Shown here: one piece after another, positions 26,076 through 34,316 of the stretch
How the letters are laid out: every line of letters begins with the position of its first letter
Position numbering within the stretch: the first letter of the stretch is position 1
Assembly (NCBI GenBank): GCA_016218495.1
Contig: JACRDU010000155.1
Span: forward strand, 1-64,000
DNA: 64,000 nt
Direction of reading: 5' to 3'
Source of the DNA: Elusimicrobiota bacterium
GTDB taxonomy: Bacteria > Elusimicrobiota > Elusimicrobia > UBA1565
Position numbers and translations under genes: made by a program
Notes under the pieces: model-generated
What the model was told of the DNA's origin: nothing
Databases searched by the model: none
The model's input: the letters and a program-made list of their open reading frames with translations, nothing else

Positions 26076-27206
26076 TCAGCGGGCGGCGAGGAGGGCCGTC
26101 TGATGGGATTCGAGCGCGGCCACCATCTCGTCGGTGCCGCCGACGCGGCCCACGCCGCGGCCGAGGAAGGTGTAGCGTACGCCGTTGGAGACGCCGCCCG
26201 AGACGCCGCTGGGGTTGATGCCCAGCTGCCTGGCCAGCGCCATGGAGCCTTCGCCGAAACGGTGGGCCGGCCCCTTGTCGCCGACGACGGCCAGCACGGA
26301 ACGGCCGCCGTATTCGACGACGACGAGGTCGCCGAGCTTGGCCATGTTGCTCTTGAGCGGCACGACGACATAGGGGACCCGGGTCGGGTCCAGCGAGCGT
26401 CCGTTGGCGTAGCGCATCGAGGTGCCTGATTGGCGGTAGGGGTCGCGGCGCGCCATGCGCGCCAGCTCCGGGTCCGCGTCGGAGAGGGCGCCGTCGGTGT
26501 CGATGGTCATCCCGGCGGTGCGGGTGACGACGCTCCCGCCCTGGTAGGCTCGCGCGGCGGCTCCGAGCAGGTTCGCGGAGCCGGAGGCGGCGGGCAGCGG
26601 CGGTTCGGTGGCGGGACGGGTGAAGGAAGGAGGCATGGAGGCTCGGGGACGAGGGTCGGCGCGAGGTGTGGGGACGGCGCCCGACGCCAGCCCGGCCGCC
26701 GACGGGGCCTCGGCACCGGGGTCGCGGTCCTTAGAGGAGTCGAAAAAGCGGCCCTGGAGCCCCGCGTCCGAAGGGGCTTTGCGGACAGCGTCGGGGACCG
26801 CCTCGACGGCCTTCTTGCCTTCCTTCGCCAGGCGGCTCTCCCCTTCCTTCTCAAGGGCGACCCTGTCGCCGAACTTCTTGAAAATCTTCTCGAGGCGGCG
26901 CCGGCAGTCCGCGACGCCCTTGGAGCCCTTCCCCCTCTTCCATGTGATGGCGGCGGACCCGTCCTCCTTCTCGTCCACCTCCGCCCGGCCCTGGAGGAGG
27001 CTGTCCGCGCGGGCCGCGTCCGAGGACTCCCCGCGCTCCTCGCGCACGGCCCTCTCCTCGGCCGAGAGCGGGGCGAGCTCGAGGTCCACGGTCGGGCTGA
27101 TGCAGGCCCTCGCTATGGCCTGCGCGTCGAAACCCTGCGCCGCGGCGGCCGAAGCGGCGACGCTCAGGATGAGTGCTACCGCGGGAAGGAGGTTGGTGAC
27201 GCTCAT
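26076..27206 (-). CDS. Secreted protein with C-terminal GH75 chitosanase-like domain
   Basis: 376 residues. Signal peptide ending ASAAAAQG; a charged helical region (about 30-120); a Pro/Ser/Ala-rich linker (about 130-210); then about 150 residues resembling glycoside hydrolase family 75. That part carries QSGTSMRYANGRSLDPTRVP, LGDLVVVEYGGRSVLAVVGD and GEGSMALARQLG. The family's Asp and Glu (VVGD and GEGS, about 308-320) are both kept. GH75 members hydrolyse chitosan; here the target could equally be de-acetylated wall glycan. Single-gene unit behind a leaderless promoter. Confidence 0.55.
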   Translation of the reverse strand: MSVTNLLPAVALILSVAASAAAAQGFDAQAIARACISPTVDLELAPLSAEERAVREERGESSDAARADSLLQGRAEVDEKEDGSAAITWKRGKGSKGVADCRRRLEKIFKKFGDRVALEKEGESRLAKEGKKAVEAVPDAVRKAPSDAGLQGRFFDSSKDRDPGAEAPSAAGLASGAVPTPRADPRPRASMPPSFTRPATEPPLPAASGSANLLGAAARAYQGGSVVTRTAGMTIDTDGALSDADPELARMARRDPYRQSGTSMRYANGRSLDPTRVPYVVVPLKSNMAKLGDLVVVEYGGRSVLAVVGDKGPAHRFGEGSMALARQLGINPSGVSGGVSNGVRYTFLGRGVGRVGGTDEMVAALESHQTALLAAR

Positions 27207-27212
27207 GCCCTG

Positions 27213-27218
27213 GTTATA
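27213..27218 (-). promoter_or_regulatory. Leaderless -10 element for the GH75-like gene
   Basis: TATAAC on the minus strand, ending 6 nt before the ATG at 27206. Confidence 0.6.
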
Positions 27219-27249
27219 GGTCCCGAAAGGCCCGGGGGCCAGAACCTAT

Positions 27250-27271
27250 GGGCCTAGGCCTTTCTAGGCCC
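27250..27271. repeat. GGGCCTAG / CTAGGCCC inverted repeat between divergent genes
   Basis: Perfect 8-bp arms (27250-27257 and 27264-27271) with a 6-nt GCCTTT spacer. It sits in the 108-bp gap between the divergent GH75-like and metallopeptidase-like genes, upstream of both promoters. Candidate operator; also resembles the CCTAGG-centred site used by the insertion at 40.8 kb. Confidence 0.45.
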
Positions 27272-27302
27272 TTTGGACCTGCCGCCGTTCGGAACGCCTG
27301 GG

Positions 27303-27308
27303 CATCCT
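27303..27308 (+). promoter_or_regulatory. Weak leaderless -10-like element
   Basis: CATCCT ends 6 nt before the ATG at 27315, and no Shine-Dalgarno is present. The hexamer is a poor match, so this is listed on the strength of its spacing. Confidence 0.35.
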
Positions 27309-27314
27309 TGACCT

Positions 27315-29072
27315 ATGAAGCGCTTCGCCTGGGCCCTGCTCCTGGTCAGCCTGGCCTCCGGCGCCGGCCGCTGCGAAGAAGCCAAGAAGCCGCCGCAGAA
27401 CGAGCCCGGGAAGGCTTTCAACACCCGCCTCGAACCCAAGCTGACCAAGGACGAGCTGGCCTATATCATGTCGGAGGCCTCGGGAGGGGTCTACCGCCTC
27501 TCCGACGACGGCGGAAGCATCGCGAACTTCACCCCGGATTCCGAGTACGGCCCGGTGCTGAAGTTCGAGGACGTCGCCACGCTCATCCAGGCCCACGCGG
27601 AAAAGGCCGCGGCCCTGGCCCGCGAGCGCCTGGCCGAAGCGAAGAGGACGGGACGCCCCCCGGTCTTTTCGGAGGCCGAGAAACGCCTGGCCCAGGACGT
27701 CCGGCGCAACCGCCACATGTTCCTCTCCGCCGAGGAGATGGCCGTCCTCGACGAGGCCTTCGGCTATCGCTACGGCAGGATCCCGGCCGCCGCCCCTTCC
27801 GCCGATTTCGACCGCGCCCCCGGAGCCCCCGGCGCTACCCTGCCCCCGGCGGCCGTGCGGGCGGCCCCCGGCAGGGCCGAGCGGGCCTCCGACCCGGCCC
27901 CGTCCGACCCCGAGGCCCGGAAGCTCTACGAGAAAGTCGTGGAGAACGTCTCCTTCTCAGGAACCCCCGAAGAACAGGCCGCGCTGAAGGCCATGCTGGG
28001 CAAGGTGCTCGAGACCGATTCCGGGCGCCGGTTCGCCGCGGATTTCCTCAACGGGAGCAACCCCGGCGAGGCTCTCATCGAATTCGAGGACATCCCCAAG
28101 TCCAAGGTCATCGACTGGAACGGCAAGAAGATCTTCACCGGCTCGGGCGGACACGCCCACACCTCCGACACGCCCATCCGCATCCACCTCAACCGGAACT
28201 ACCTGGCCATCGACGACGGCACCCGCGACGGGGCCTCCACCCTCGCCCACGAATTCCTCGGACACTCGCGCCAGGCTCTCAAGGCCCGCCGCGCCGGCGT
28301 GGACGGCGCCCTCCACCTCTGGGACCAGGACGAACCCAACGCCGGTGCCGTCGGCTGGACCGCCGGCATGGAGATGGGCCTGCCCGCCACCGAAGGCTGG
28401 ATGTGGACCTGGATCGGCGACCCGGCCGGCTACCCCGCCGCCCTCAAGACCAACCAGGCGTATTACGCCGGGACCTTCAGCCTCGACGAGATGCGCCGCC
28501 GCCGCACGGACGGGACTTCGGCCGTCCCCGGCATCCTCGAGACCCGCCTCCAGAACGCCTGGAAGGAGCTCCAGCAGCAAGACGAGAACGAGCGCTCCTG
28601 GAAGCGCTGGGAGCGCGCCTACTCCTTCTTCTCCTCGCAGCCCGAGTACAAGGGCAACCCCGAACGGCTCGAGGGAATCCGCCGCCGCATCGACGGCCAA
28701 CTGACCGGCTATATTCCGTCCCGGCGGGGCAACCTCGAGGGCATCGTGAGCTACCTGGGCGGGCAGGCGACGCTGGACGCCCTGCGCGGCGGAAAGGATC
28801 CGGACACCCGCGGCGGGCTCATCGCCCATTACTCCTCCGCCCAAGGCCAGAAGACCCTGGAGGCCACCGCCACTGCGGCGGATTCCCCCCTATTCAGGAC
28901 CATCGAGGCGGAGAATACCTGGATGCACGGCCGCCTCACCAAGCTCACCGCGGGCCGCGACCCTTCCTCCGAGGCCCCCAAGCCCCCCGCCGAATGGGTC
29001 ACCTGGGAGGAATTCGCGCAGATGGTCCGGAAGCAGAAGGCCAAGGACCCGAAGTTCATGGACGGTCCGTGA
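27315..29072 (+). CDS. Secreted putative zinc metallopeptidase (HEFLGH), module protein A1
   Basis: 585 residues. Signal peptide (about 1-20), a helical region containing LTKDELAYIM and FEDVATLIQ, an Ala/Pro linker (about 155-195), then a domain with HEFLGH at 312-317 preceded by GASTLA. The HEXXH pattern and its hydrophobic surroundings suggest a zincin; the third ligand may be a Glu in the GWTAGMEMG segment about 35 residues on. No named peptidase family is recognised. The next gene starts in its stop codon (GTGA). The pair resembles the pair at 51088-53609, whose large member has lost the HEXXH. Confidence 0.55.
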   Translation: MKRFAWALLLVSLASGAGRCEEAKKPPQNEPGKAFNTRLEPKLTKDELAYIMSEASGGVYRLSDDGGSIANFTPDSEYGPVLKFEDVATLIQAHAEKAAALARERLAEAKRTGRPPVFSEAEKRLAQDVRRNRHMFLSAEEMAVLDEAFGYRYGRIPAAAPSADFDRAPGAPGATLPPAAVRAAPGRAERASDPAPSDPEARKLYEKVVENVSFSGTPEEQAALKAMLGKVLETDSGRRFAADFLNGSNPGEALIEFEDIPKSKVIDWNGKKIFTGSGGHAHTSDTPIRIHLNRNYLAIDDGTRDGASTLAHEFLGHSRQALKARRAGVDGALHLWDQDEPNAGAVGWTAGMEMGLPATEGWMWTWIGDPAGYPAALKTNQAYYAGTFSLDEMRRRRTDGTSAVPGILETRLQNAWKELQQQDENERSWKRWERAYSFFSSQPEYKGNPERLEGIRRRIDGQLTGYIPSRRGNLEGIVSYLGGQATLDALRGGKDPDTRGGLIAHYSSAQGQKTLEATATAADSPLFRTIEAENTWMHGRLTKLTAGRDPSSEAPKPPAEWVTWEEFAQMVRKQKAKDPKFMDGP

Positions 29073-29605
29073 AAGCCGCGCCCGCCCTCTTCGGCCTGCT
29101 GCTCCTGGGAACCCCCGTCCAATCGGCCCAGAAGACCATGAACGCCAGCGACCCCGTCTCAGCTGCGGCCCGCTTCCAAAGCCCCGCCGGCTGGCAGCGC
29201 GACACCGGCTCCTTCGGCGTCGACCATTTCGTCACCTTCTCCAAAGGCTCGCTGCGCCTGCGCGTCCAGCTGCTCGGAGAGAAGGGCTCCCGCTACGCCG
29301 CGCCCACCGCCTTCCTGGCCGGACCGGAGGCGAAAGGGAAAGACGGGAAGCCGCCTGCCGGCAGCCTCATCAAGGCGGGCAAGCGGACGTTCCGAGTCTA
29401 CACCCGCTCCAGCGAGGCGGAAATCGGCCCGCAGGGGATGGGCGCGCCGGGGATGCTCCGTATCGTCGACGAAGCCTTCGCCGTCATCCCCGTCGGCAAA
29501 CGCTTCTTCGTCCTTTCCCTCACAAGGACCCTCGAAGTCCCCCCCGAATCCCCCCTAGACCAAGCCCCTTTCCTTGCCCTCCTCTCCTCCTTCCACCCGA
29601 AGTAA
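29069..29605 (+). CDS. Small secreted protein, module protein B1
   Basis: 178 residues. GTG start inside the upstream stop (GTGA). Signal peptide (about 1-19), then a compact strand-rich domain with an F-x-x-P-x-GW motif (RFQSPAGWQRDTG) as in PsbP/DUF1795-like folds. A related protein with the same size, signal and FxxPxGW start follows the paralogous large gene at 53067. Function unknown; the repeated coupling suggests A and B act together. Confidence 0.6.
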   Translation: MKAAPALFGLLLLGTPVQSAQKTMNASDPVSAAARFQSPAGWQRDTGSFGVDHFVTFSKGSLRLRVQLLGEKGSRYAAPTAFLAGPEAKGKDGKPPAGSLIKAGKRTFRVYTRSSEAEIGPQGMGAPGMLRIVDEAFAVIPVGKRFFVLSLTRTLEVPPESPLDQAPFLALLSSFHPK

Positions 29606-29608
29606 ACC

Positions 29609-29670
29609 GGTGTCAGACATTCGGAAATTACGAAAGCGCGAGCTTTCGAAATTTCCGAATGTCTGACACC
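29609..29670. repeat. 62-bp near-perfect palindrome (REP-like)
   Basis: Arms 29609-29637 and 29642-29670 are 29 bp each with one mismatch (29630/29649) and a 4-nt loop. The outer arm is GGTGTCAGACATTCGG. It begins 4 bp after the stop of module protein B1 and is AT-richer than its surroundings. The GTGTCAGAC-type outer arm resembles extragenic palindromes mobilised by Y1/RAYT transposases; no such transposase is in the window. It could also end transcription. Confidence 0.7.
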
Positions 29671-29747
29671 ATGGGCCCAGGCAAAGCGGGACCTTTATCC
29701 GGCGTAGGCTAGGCCCGCCGCTCCTCGACGGAGCGGCCCGCCCCCGG

Positions 29748-29753
29748 TATCCT
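29748..29753 (+). promoter_or_regulatory. Leaderless -10 element for the EEP-transporter fusion
   Basis: TATCCT, ending 6 nt before the GTG at 29760. A GCCGCTCC/GGAGCGGC hairpin (29717-29737) lies upstream. Confidence 0.55.
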
Positions 29754-29759
29754 AGCAGC

Positions 29760-32450
29760 GTGATACTAAGGAAGGGCGTTGCGGCCCTGCTGGCCTTGCT
29801 GCTGGCGGCGCCGCCGGCCTCTGCCCAGCGCATCGCCGCCCCCATCCTCGCCCCCGTCTTGCCGGGCGCCTCCATAGTCCTTCCGGCGCCGGTGCTGACC
29901 ACTCCATTGGGCGCGGCTGCGACCCTGCCGACGCTGTCCGCCCCGTCCCTGTCCGCACCCCGAGGGGTCGTCGGACCGACGGCCGTCGCCGCTCCCGCCG
30001 CCGTGGCCGCCCCGGCGCTAGCGCGGGCCGCAGCCCTGCCCGCGCGGGCCGGGCTACAGGCGCTGGGCGACGGCCTGGCCCGCGCCCAGGCCTCCGGTCG
30101 CTCCGCGGCGCCCGTCCTGGCTCAGGTCTTCGACGCCTCGGCCCCGCGCTCGGGCTCCCCGGCCTCGGCCGTCGTCGCCGCCTCCATCGGCGGCCGCACC
30201 CTGTCCGGCCTCCCGCGCTCGTTGGCCGCGCTCAAGGAGCTGCGCCTGGGCTCCTACAACGTCCTCAACCTCTTCGAAAAGGTCGGCAAGCACGTGCCGG
30301 ACCCCGACCATCCCGGGCAAATGAAGCAGGTCTCCGGCCGCACGGCAAAGGAGGAATGGCAGCTGCGCGAACAGGCCCGCGCCATCCTGGAGAGCGGACT
30401 CGACGTCGTCGCCCTGCAGGAGGTCGAGAACATCGCGGCGCTCGACGACTTCAACGCGCGCTACCTGGGCGGGGCCTACAAGACCCTGCTCAGCGAGGGC
30501 AACGACCCGCGCGGCATCGACGTGGCCTTCCTGGTTAAGCGCGACTTGCCGCTGACGTTGGAGCAGCGCAGCCACAAGGACGAGGAGTGGGAGGACCCCA
30601 CCCAGGGCGGCGCGCGCGCCAAGCTCTTCTCGCGCGACCTGACGGCGCTGGTCGTCCGGGCCGAGGGCTCGGCGCAGCCGCTCTTCATCCTGCTTGGCAC
30701 GCACATGAAGTCCAAGCGCGACCGCCCCGGCGACCCGGAGTCGGCCGTCCAGCGCCGCGCCCAGGCCCGCCGCACCGCCGAGGTCGTGCAGCGCTACCGG
30801 GCCGAGTTCGGCGCCGACGCCCGCCTGATGCTGGCCGGGGACTTCAACGGCGACCTCAACGCCGAGGACACCTTCGCCCCGCTCTGGGAGGCCGGGCTCA
30901 CCAACAGCCTGGACCTGGGCGAGCGCCCGGTGCCGCTCGAAGAGCGCGTCACCCACACCTACCACCCTAAGGATGGGCCGCGCCACGCCGCCCAGATGGA
31001 CGGCATTTTGGTCTCGGACAGCCTGAAGGGCCTGGTCGCCGGCGCTGAGGTCTACCGCTACAAGGACGAGGGCGGGACGCCCAAGCCCATTCCCCAGACC
31101 TACGATGAGCGCAGCCGCAACCCTTCCGACCATTTCCCGCTGGTGATGACGCTGCGGGTCGCCCCGCTGCTCAAGGCCGCGCCGGCCCCGCCCGCTCCGG
31201 CCGTCCCGGCCCCGGCCGGCGAGCGCCGCCTGGCCGCGCTGGGCCTGGCATGGAGCTTCCTCGCCATCGCGTCGATGTACATCGTCCTGCCGGTGCGCAG
31301 CGCCTTCCTGCTCACCCAGTTCGGGCCCTCCGTCATGCCCTGGGTCTTCATGGCCAGCGCCGCCTTCACCGGCGCCGCGGCCTGGGCCTACGCGCGCTTC
31401 GCCGGCCTGCCGCGCGCCAAGCTCATCGGCGGCACCTTGGCCGTGCTGGCCGCCAGCCTGACCGGCTGGTGGGCCCTGGCCCCGCTGGCGATGGCCTCGG
31501 GCCCGCTGTCCTTCGCCTTCTCGATGTGGGCCGATGCCTTCTCCATCATGTCGGTGACCCTGTTCTGGACCTACGCGAACGACCGCTTCAAAGGCGAGGC
31601 CGCGAAGCGCTGGTTCGGCCCTTTCGCCGCGGCCGGAGCGCTGGGCGGGATGGCCGGTTCGGCCGCCACCAAGGCGCTCGTGACCACCCTCGGCACGACG
31701 CCGCTGCTCCTCATCGGCGCGGCGGTCTTCGCCGCCATCGGCGGCGTCTTCGCCCTGATGGAGCGCCAGACGCTGCCGGAGGCCTCCGAGCCGGCCCCCG
31801 CCCTCCAGGCGCCGGCCAAGCCGGACTCCAGCCCGTGGGCCGTGGCCAAGGCCGTGCTGGCCTCGCCGTTCCTGCTCGCGCTGACCGCCGTGGTCTTCTT
31901 CGAGCGCCTGGTCCCGGACTTCTCGTACTACCTCTTCTCCGTCAGCGCCCAGGCCGCCTATCCGACCCGTGAGGCGATGGCGGCCTTCCTGGCCTCCTTC
32001 GGCTTCTGGCAGAGCCTGGCCTCCCTCGTCACCAGCGCGGCCCTGACCGGCTGGGTTCTCAAGAAGCTGGGCGTAGGCAAGACCCTGCTCGGCGCGCCGC
32101 TGGCCAACCTGCTGGGCTTCGTCGGCTTCGCCCTGTCGCCGACCTTGGGCGCTGCGGTGGCTGCCAACGGCGTGGAGGGCTGGCAGCGATACGGCTGGTT
32201 CAAGGCCGCCAAGGAGACCACTTACTCGGCGGCCGACAAGGGCCTGCTCTACCAGGTGAAGGCCTACGTCGAGATGTTCGTCTACCGCTTCGCGCGCGGC
32301 GTGGCCGGCCTCATCCTGCTGCTGCTGACCGGCAGCTCGTTTATGGGCTGGAGCCCCTCCGCCGTAGCCTGGGCGGCCGTCCCGCTGGGTCTGGCCTGGG
32401 TCTACGCCGCCTGGAAACTCGGCGCCGAGTACAAGAAGCGCGCCGGTTAG
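29760..32450 (+). CDS. Exported EEP phosphodiesterase fused to NTT-like nucleotide transporter domain
   Basis: 896 residues, GTG start. Signal peptide ending PASA (about 23), an Ala/Pro/Val linker to about 135 closing with LAQVFDASA, then an endonuclease/exonuclease/phosphatase domain (about 160-465). That domain has SYNVLNLF, a metal-binding Glu in ALQEVEN, the catalytic-centre motif GDFNGDLN near 360 and SDHFPLV near 457, so its catalytic set looks complete. Residues 485-890 form about 11-12 membrane helices with NDRFKGEAAKRWFGPFAAAG, typical of the ATP/ADP-translocase (NTT/Npt1) branch of MFS. The signal peptide puts the EEP domain outside the cytoplasm. I infer cleavage of an extracellular nucleic acid or phosphoester coupled to uptake. 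It is monocistronic. Confidence 0.75.
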   Translation: MILRKGVAALLALLLAAPPASAQRIAAPILAPVLPGASIVLPAPVLTTPLGAAATLPTLSAPSLSAPRGVVGPTAVAAPAAVAAPALARAAALPARAGLQALGDGLARAQASGRSAAPVLAQVFDASAPRSGSPASAVVAASIGGRTLSGLPRSLAALKELRLGSYNVLNLFEKVGKHVPDPDHPGQMKQVSGRTAKEEWQLREQARAILESGLDVVALQEVENIAALDDFNARYLGGAYKTLLSEGNDPRGIDVAFLVKRDLPLTLEQRSHKDEEWEDPTQGGARAKLFSRDLTALVVRAEGSAQPLFILLGTHMKSKRDRPGDPESAVQRRAQARRTAEVVQRYRAEFGADARLMLAGDFNGDLNAEDTFAPLWEAGLTNSLDLGERPVPLEERVTHTYHPKDGPRHAAQMDGILVSDSLKGLVAGAEVYRYKDEGGTPKPIPQTYDERSRNPSDHFPLVMTLRVAPLLKAAPAPPAPAVPAPAGERRLAALGLAWSFLAIASMYIVLPVRSAFLLTQFGPSVMPWVFMASAAFTGAAAWAYARFAGLPRAKLIGGTLAVLAASLTGWWALAPLAMASGPLSFAFSMWADAFSIMSVTLFWTYANDRFKGEAAKRWFGPFAAAGALGGMAGSAATKALVTTLGTTPLLLIGAAVFAAIGGVFALMERQTLPEASEPAPALQAPAKPDSSPWAVAKAVLASPFLLALTAVVFFERLVPDFSYYLFSVSAQAAYPTREAMAAFLASFGFWQSLASLVTSAALTGWVLKKLGVGKTLLGAPLANLLGFVGFALSPTLGAAVAANGVEGWQRYGWFKAAKETTYSAADKGLLYQVKAYVEMFVYRFARGVAGLILLLLTGSSFMGWSPSAVAWAAVPLGLAWVYAAWKLGAEYKKRAG

Positions 32451-33481
32451 AGCCGTTCCCCGGTGTCGGCGTCGAAGCGGTGCAGCTTCTCGGCGGGGAG
32501 CCTGAAGAAGACCTCTTCGCGCGAGCCGGGGAAGGTGCCCGGCCAGCAGGCGCGGAATTTGAAGCCCGAGGACTCGATGCTCAACACGGTCTGCGCTCCG
32601 GTGGGTTCGGCCAGGAGGACCTTGCCGACCAAGAAGCCGTCCTTCAGCTCCAGGGAAAGCTGGACATCCTCCGGCCTCAGGCCTCCCAGCACCGTCCCGG
32701 AGGCTGCGCCGTCCTCGACTGCCCTGGCCTTGTGCGCCTCTTCGAGCGGGAAGACGTTCATCGGCGGCGCCCCCAGGAAGGTGGCGACGAAGGTATTGGC
32801 CGGGTGGTGGTAGATGTCGGCGGGCGTGCCCACCTGCTGGATGCGGCCCTTGTCGAGCACGACGACGCGGTCGGAGAGGGTCATGGCTTCGATCTGGTCG
32901 TGGGTAACATAGACGGCCGTCCCTTTGAGGCGTTTGAAGAGGAGCTTGAGCTCGCCGCGCGTGCGCTCGCGCAGCACGGCGTCCAGGTTCGAGAGCGGCT
33001 CGTCGAGCAAGGTGGCCTTCGGATGGCGCACCAGGGCCCGGCCCAGCGCCACGCGCTGGCGCTGTCCGCCGGAGAGGGCCGCCGGCTTGCGCTCGAGCAG
33101 CTCCTCCAAAGACAGCATCCGGGCCGCCTCCTGGATGCGCTCCTCGATGAGGGCGGGTTCGGCTCCCCGCAGCTTGAGGCCCATCGCTATGTTCTCGCGC
33201 ACCAGCAGGTGCGGATACAGCGCGTAGTTCTGGAAGACGAAGGCGATGTCGCGGTCCTTGGGCGGGGTGTCGGTGACGTCGGCCCCGCCGATGCTGATGG
33301 CGCCGGAATCGGCCAGCTCCAGCCCGGCGATGATGCGCAGCAAGGTCGTCTTGCCGCAGCCTGAGGGCCCCAGCAGGCAGACGAACTCGCCGTCCTTGAC
33401 GGTGAAGGAGATGTCGTCCAAGACCGGGCGCTTGCCCCCCTTGAACTGCTTGCGGATGTTCTTGACTGCCACTTCGGCCAT
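32447..33481 (-). CDS. Sugar ABC transporter ATP-binding protein (MalK/UgpC/MsmX family)
   Basis: 344 residues. Walker A GPSGCGKT near 39-46, Q-loop FVFQNYALYPH, signature LSGGQRQRVALGRALVR, Walker B LLDEPLSNLD, switch His in THDQIEAM, and the C-terminal OB-fold regulatory region of the MalK group (about 240-344). Powers the importer made of the next three genes upstream. It begins 4 bp after the permease stop. Its 3' end overlaps the convergent EEP fusion gene by 4 bp. Substrate inferred as malto-oligosaccharide from the flanking glucan enzymes. Confidence 0.9.
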   Translation of the reverse strand: MAEVAVKNIRKQFKGGKRPVLDDISFTVKDGEFVCLLGPSGCGKTTLLRIIAGLELADSGAISIGGADVTDTPPKDRDIAFVFQNYALYPHLLVRENIAMGLKLRGAEPALIEERIQEAARMLSLEELLERKPAALSGGQRQRVALGRALVRHPKATLLDEPLSNLDAVLRERTRGELKLLFKRLKGTAVYVTHDQIEAMTLSDRVVVLDKGRIQQVGTPADIYHHPANTFVATFLGAPPMNVFPLEEAHKARAVEDGAASGTVLGGLRPEDVQLSLELKDGFLVGKVLLAEPTGAQTVLSIESSGFKFRACWPGTFPGSREEVFFRLPAEKLHRFDADTGERL

Positions 33482-33485
33482 GGGC

Positions 33486-34316
33486 TTATCCTTTGACGGC
33501 TCCCGCCGTAAGACCTTCCACGATGCGCTTCTGGAACGCCAGCACCAATGCGACGACGGGCAGAGTGGTCAGCACCACCGCCGCCGAAATCTGGTCCCAG
33601 GGGACCTCGTACATGGTAACGCCCGAGAGCATGGCGATGCCCACCGGCACCGTACGCGCGGCGTCCTGCGACATGAATATGAGGGCCAGCAGGAACTCGT
33701 TCCACGAGAAGATGAATACCAGGATGGCCGTCGTCGCCACCGCTGGGGCGGCCAGCGGGAAGACCACCTTCCAAAGGGTCTGCCAGCGCGAGAGCCCGTC
33801 GATGGCCGCGGCCTCCTCCAGGTCGCGCGGTATGGCCTTGAAGAAGGTCATCAGCACCCATATCGAGAAGGGGAGGTTCAAGGCGGTATAGGGCAAGATG
33901 AGCCCCAGCGGGTTGTTGAGCAGGTGCAGCGCCTGCACCAGCTTGTAGAGCGGCACCACCAGGATGGTGGGCGGGAAGAGGGCCACGAACAAGATGGAGC
34001 GCACCGCCCACTCCCCGCCCGGCAGCGGCAGGCGCGAGAACGCGTAGGCCGCCAGGGTACCGACCACGGAGCACAGCGCCGTCGTGGCCAGCGCGACGAC
34101 GACGCTGTTGAGGATGTAGGTGCCGAACGGGCGCGTCGAGAAGATTTTCACGTAGCTGGCCAAGGTCGGGTGGCTGGGCCAGTAGGTCGGCGGGACCTTC
34201 ACCACCTCCGCCGTGGGTTTCAGGCTGGTGACGACCTGCCACAGGAACGGCCCCAGGCTCCACAGGACCACGGCCGCCACGGCGAGGACGAAGAGGGCGT
34301 TGCCGAGCCGCTTCAT
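33486..34316 (-). CDS. Sugar ABC transporter permease (MalG-like)
   Basis: 276 residues, six predicted membrane helices, and the EAA loop EAAAIDGLSRWQTLWKVVFP that docks onto the ATPase. The start overlaps the stop of the MalF-like gene (ATGA). Second permease of a CUT1-type importer located in the inner membrane. Confidence 0.88.
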   Translation of the reverse strand: MKRLGNALFVLAVAAVVLWSLGPFLWQVVTSLKPTAEVVKVPPTYWPSHPTLASYVKIFSTRPFGTYILNSVVVALATTALCSVVGTLAAYAFSRLPLPGGEWAVRSILFVALFPPTILVVPLYKLVQALHLLNNPLGLILPYTALNLPFSIWVLMTFFKAIPRDLEEAAAIDGLSRWQTLWKVVFPLAAPAVATTAILVFIFSWNEFLLALIFMSQDAARTVPVGIAMLSGVTMYEVPWDQISAAVVLTTLPVVALVLAFQKRIVEGLTAGAVKG

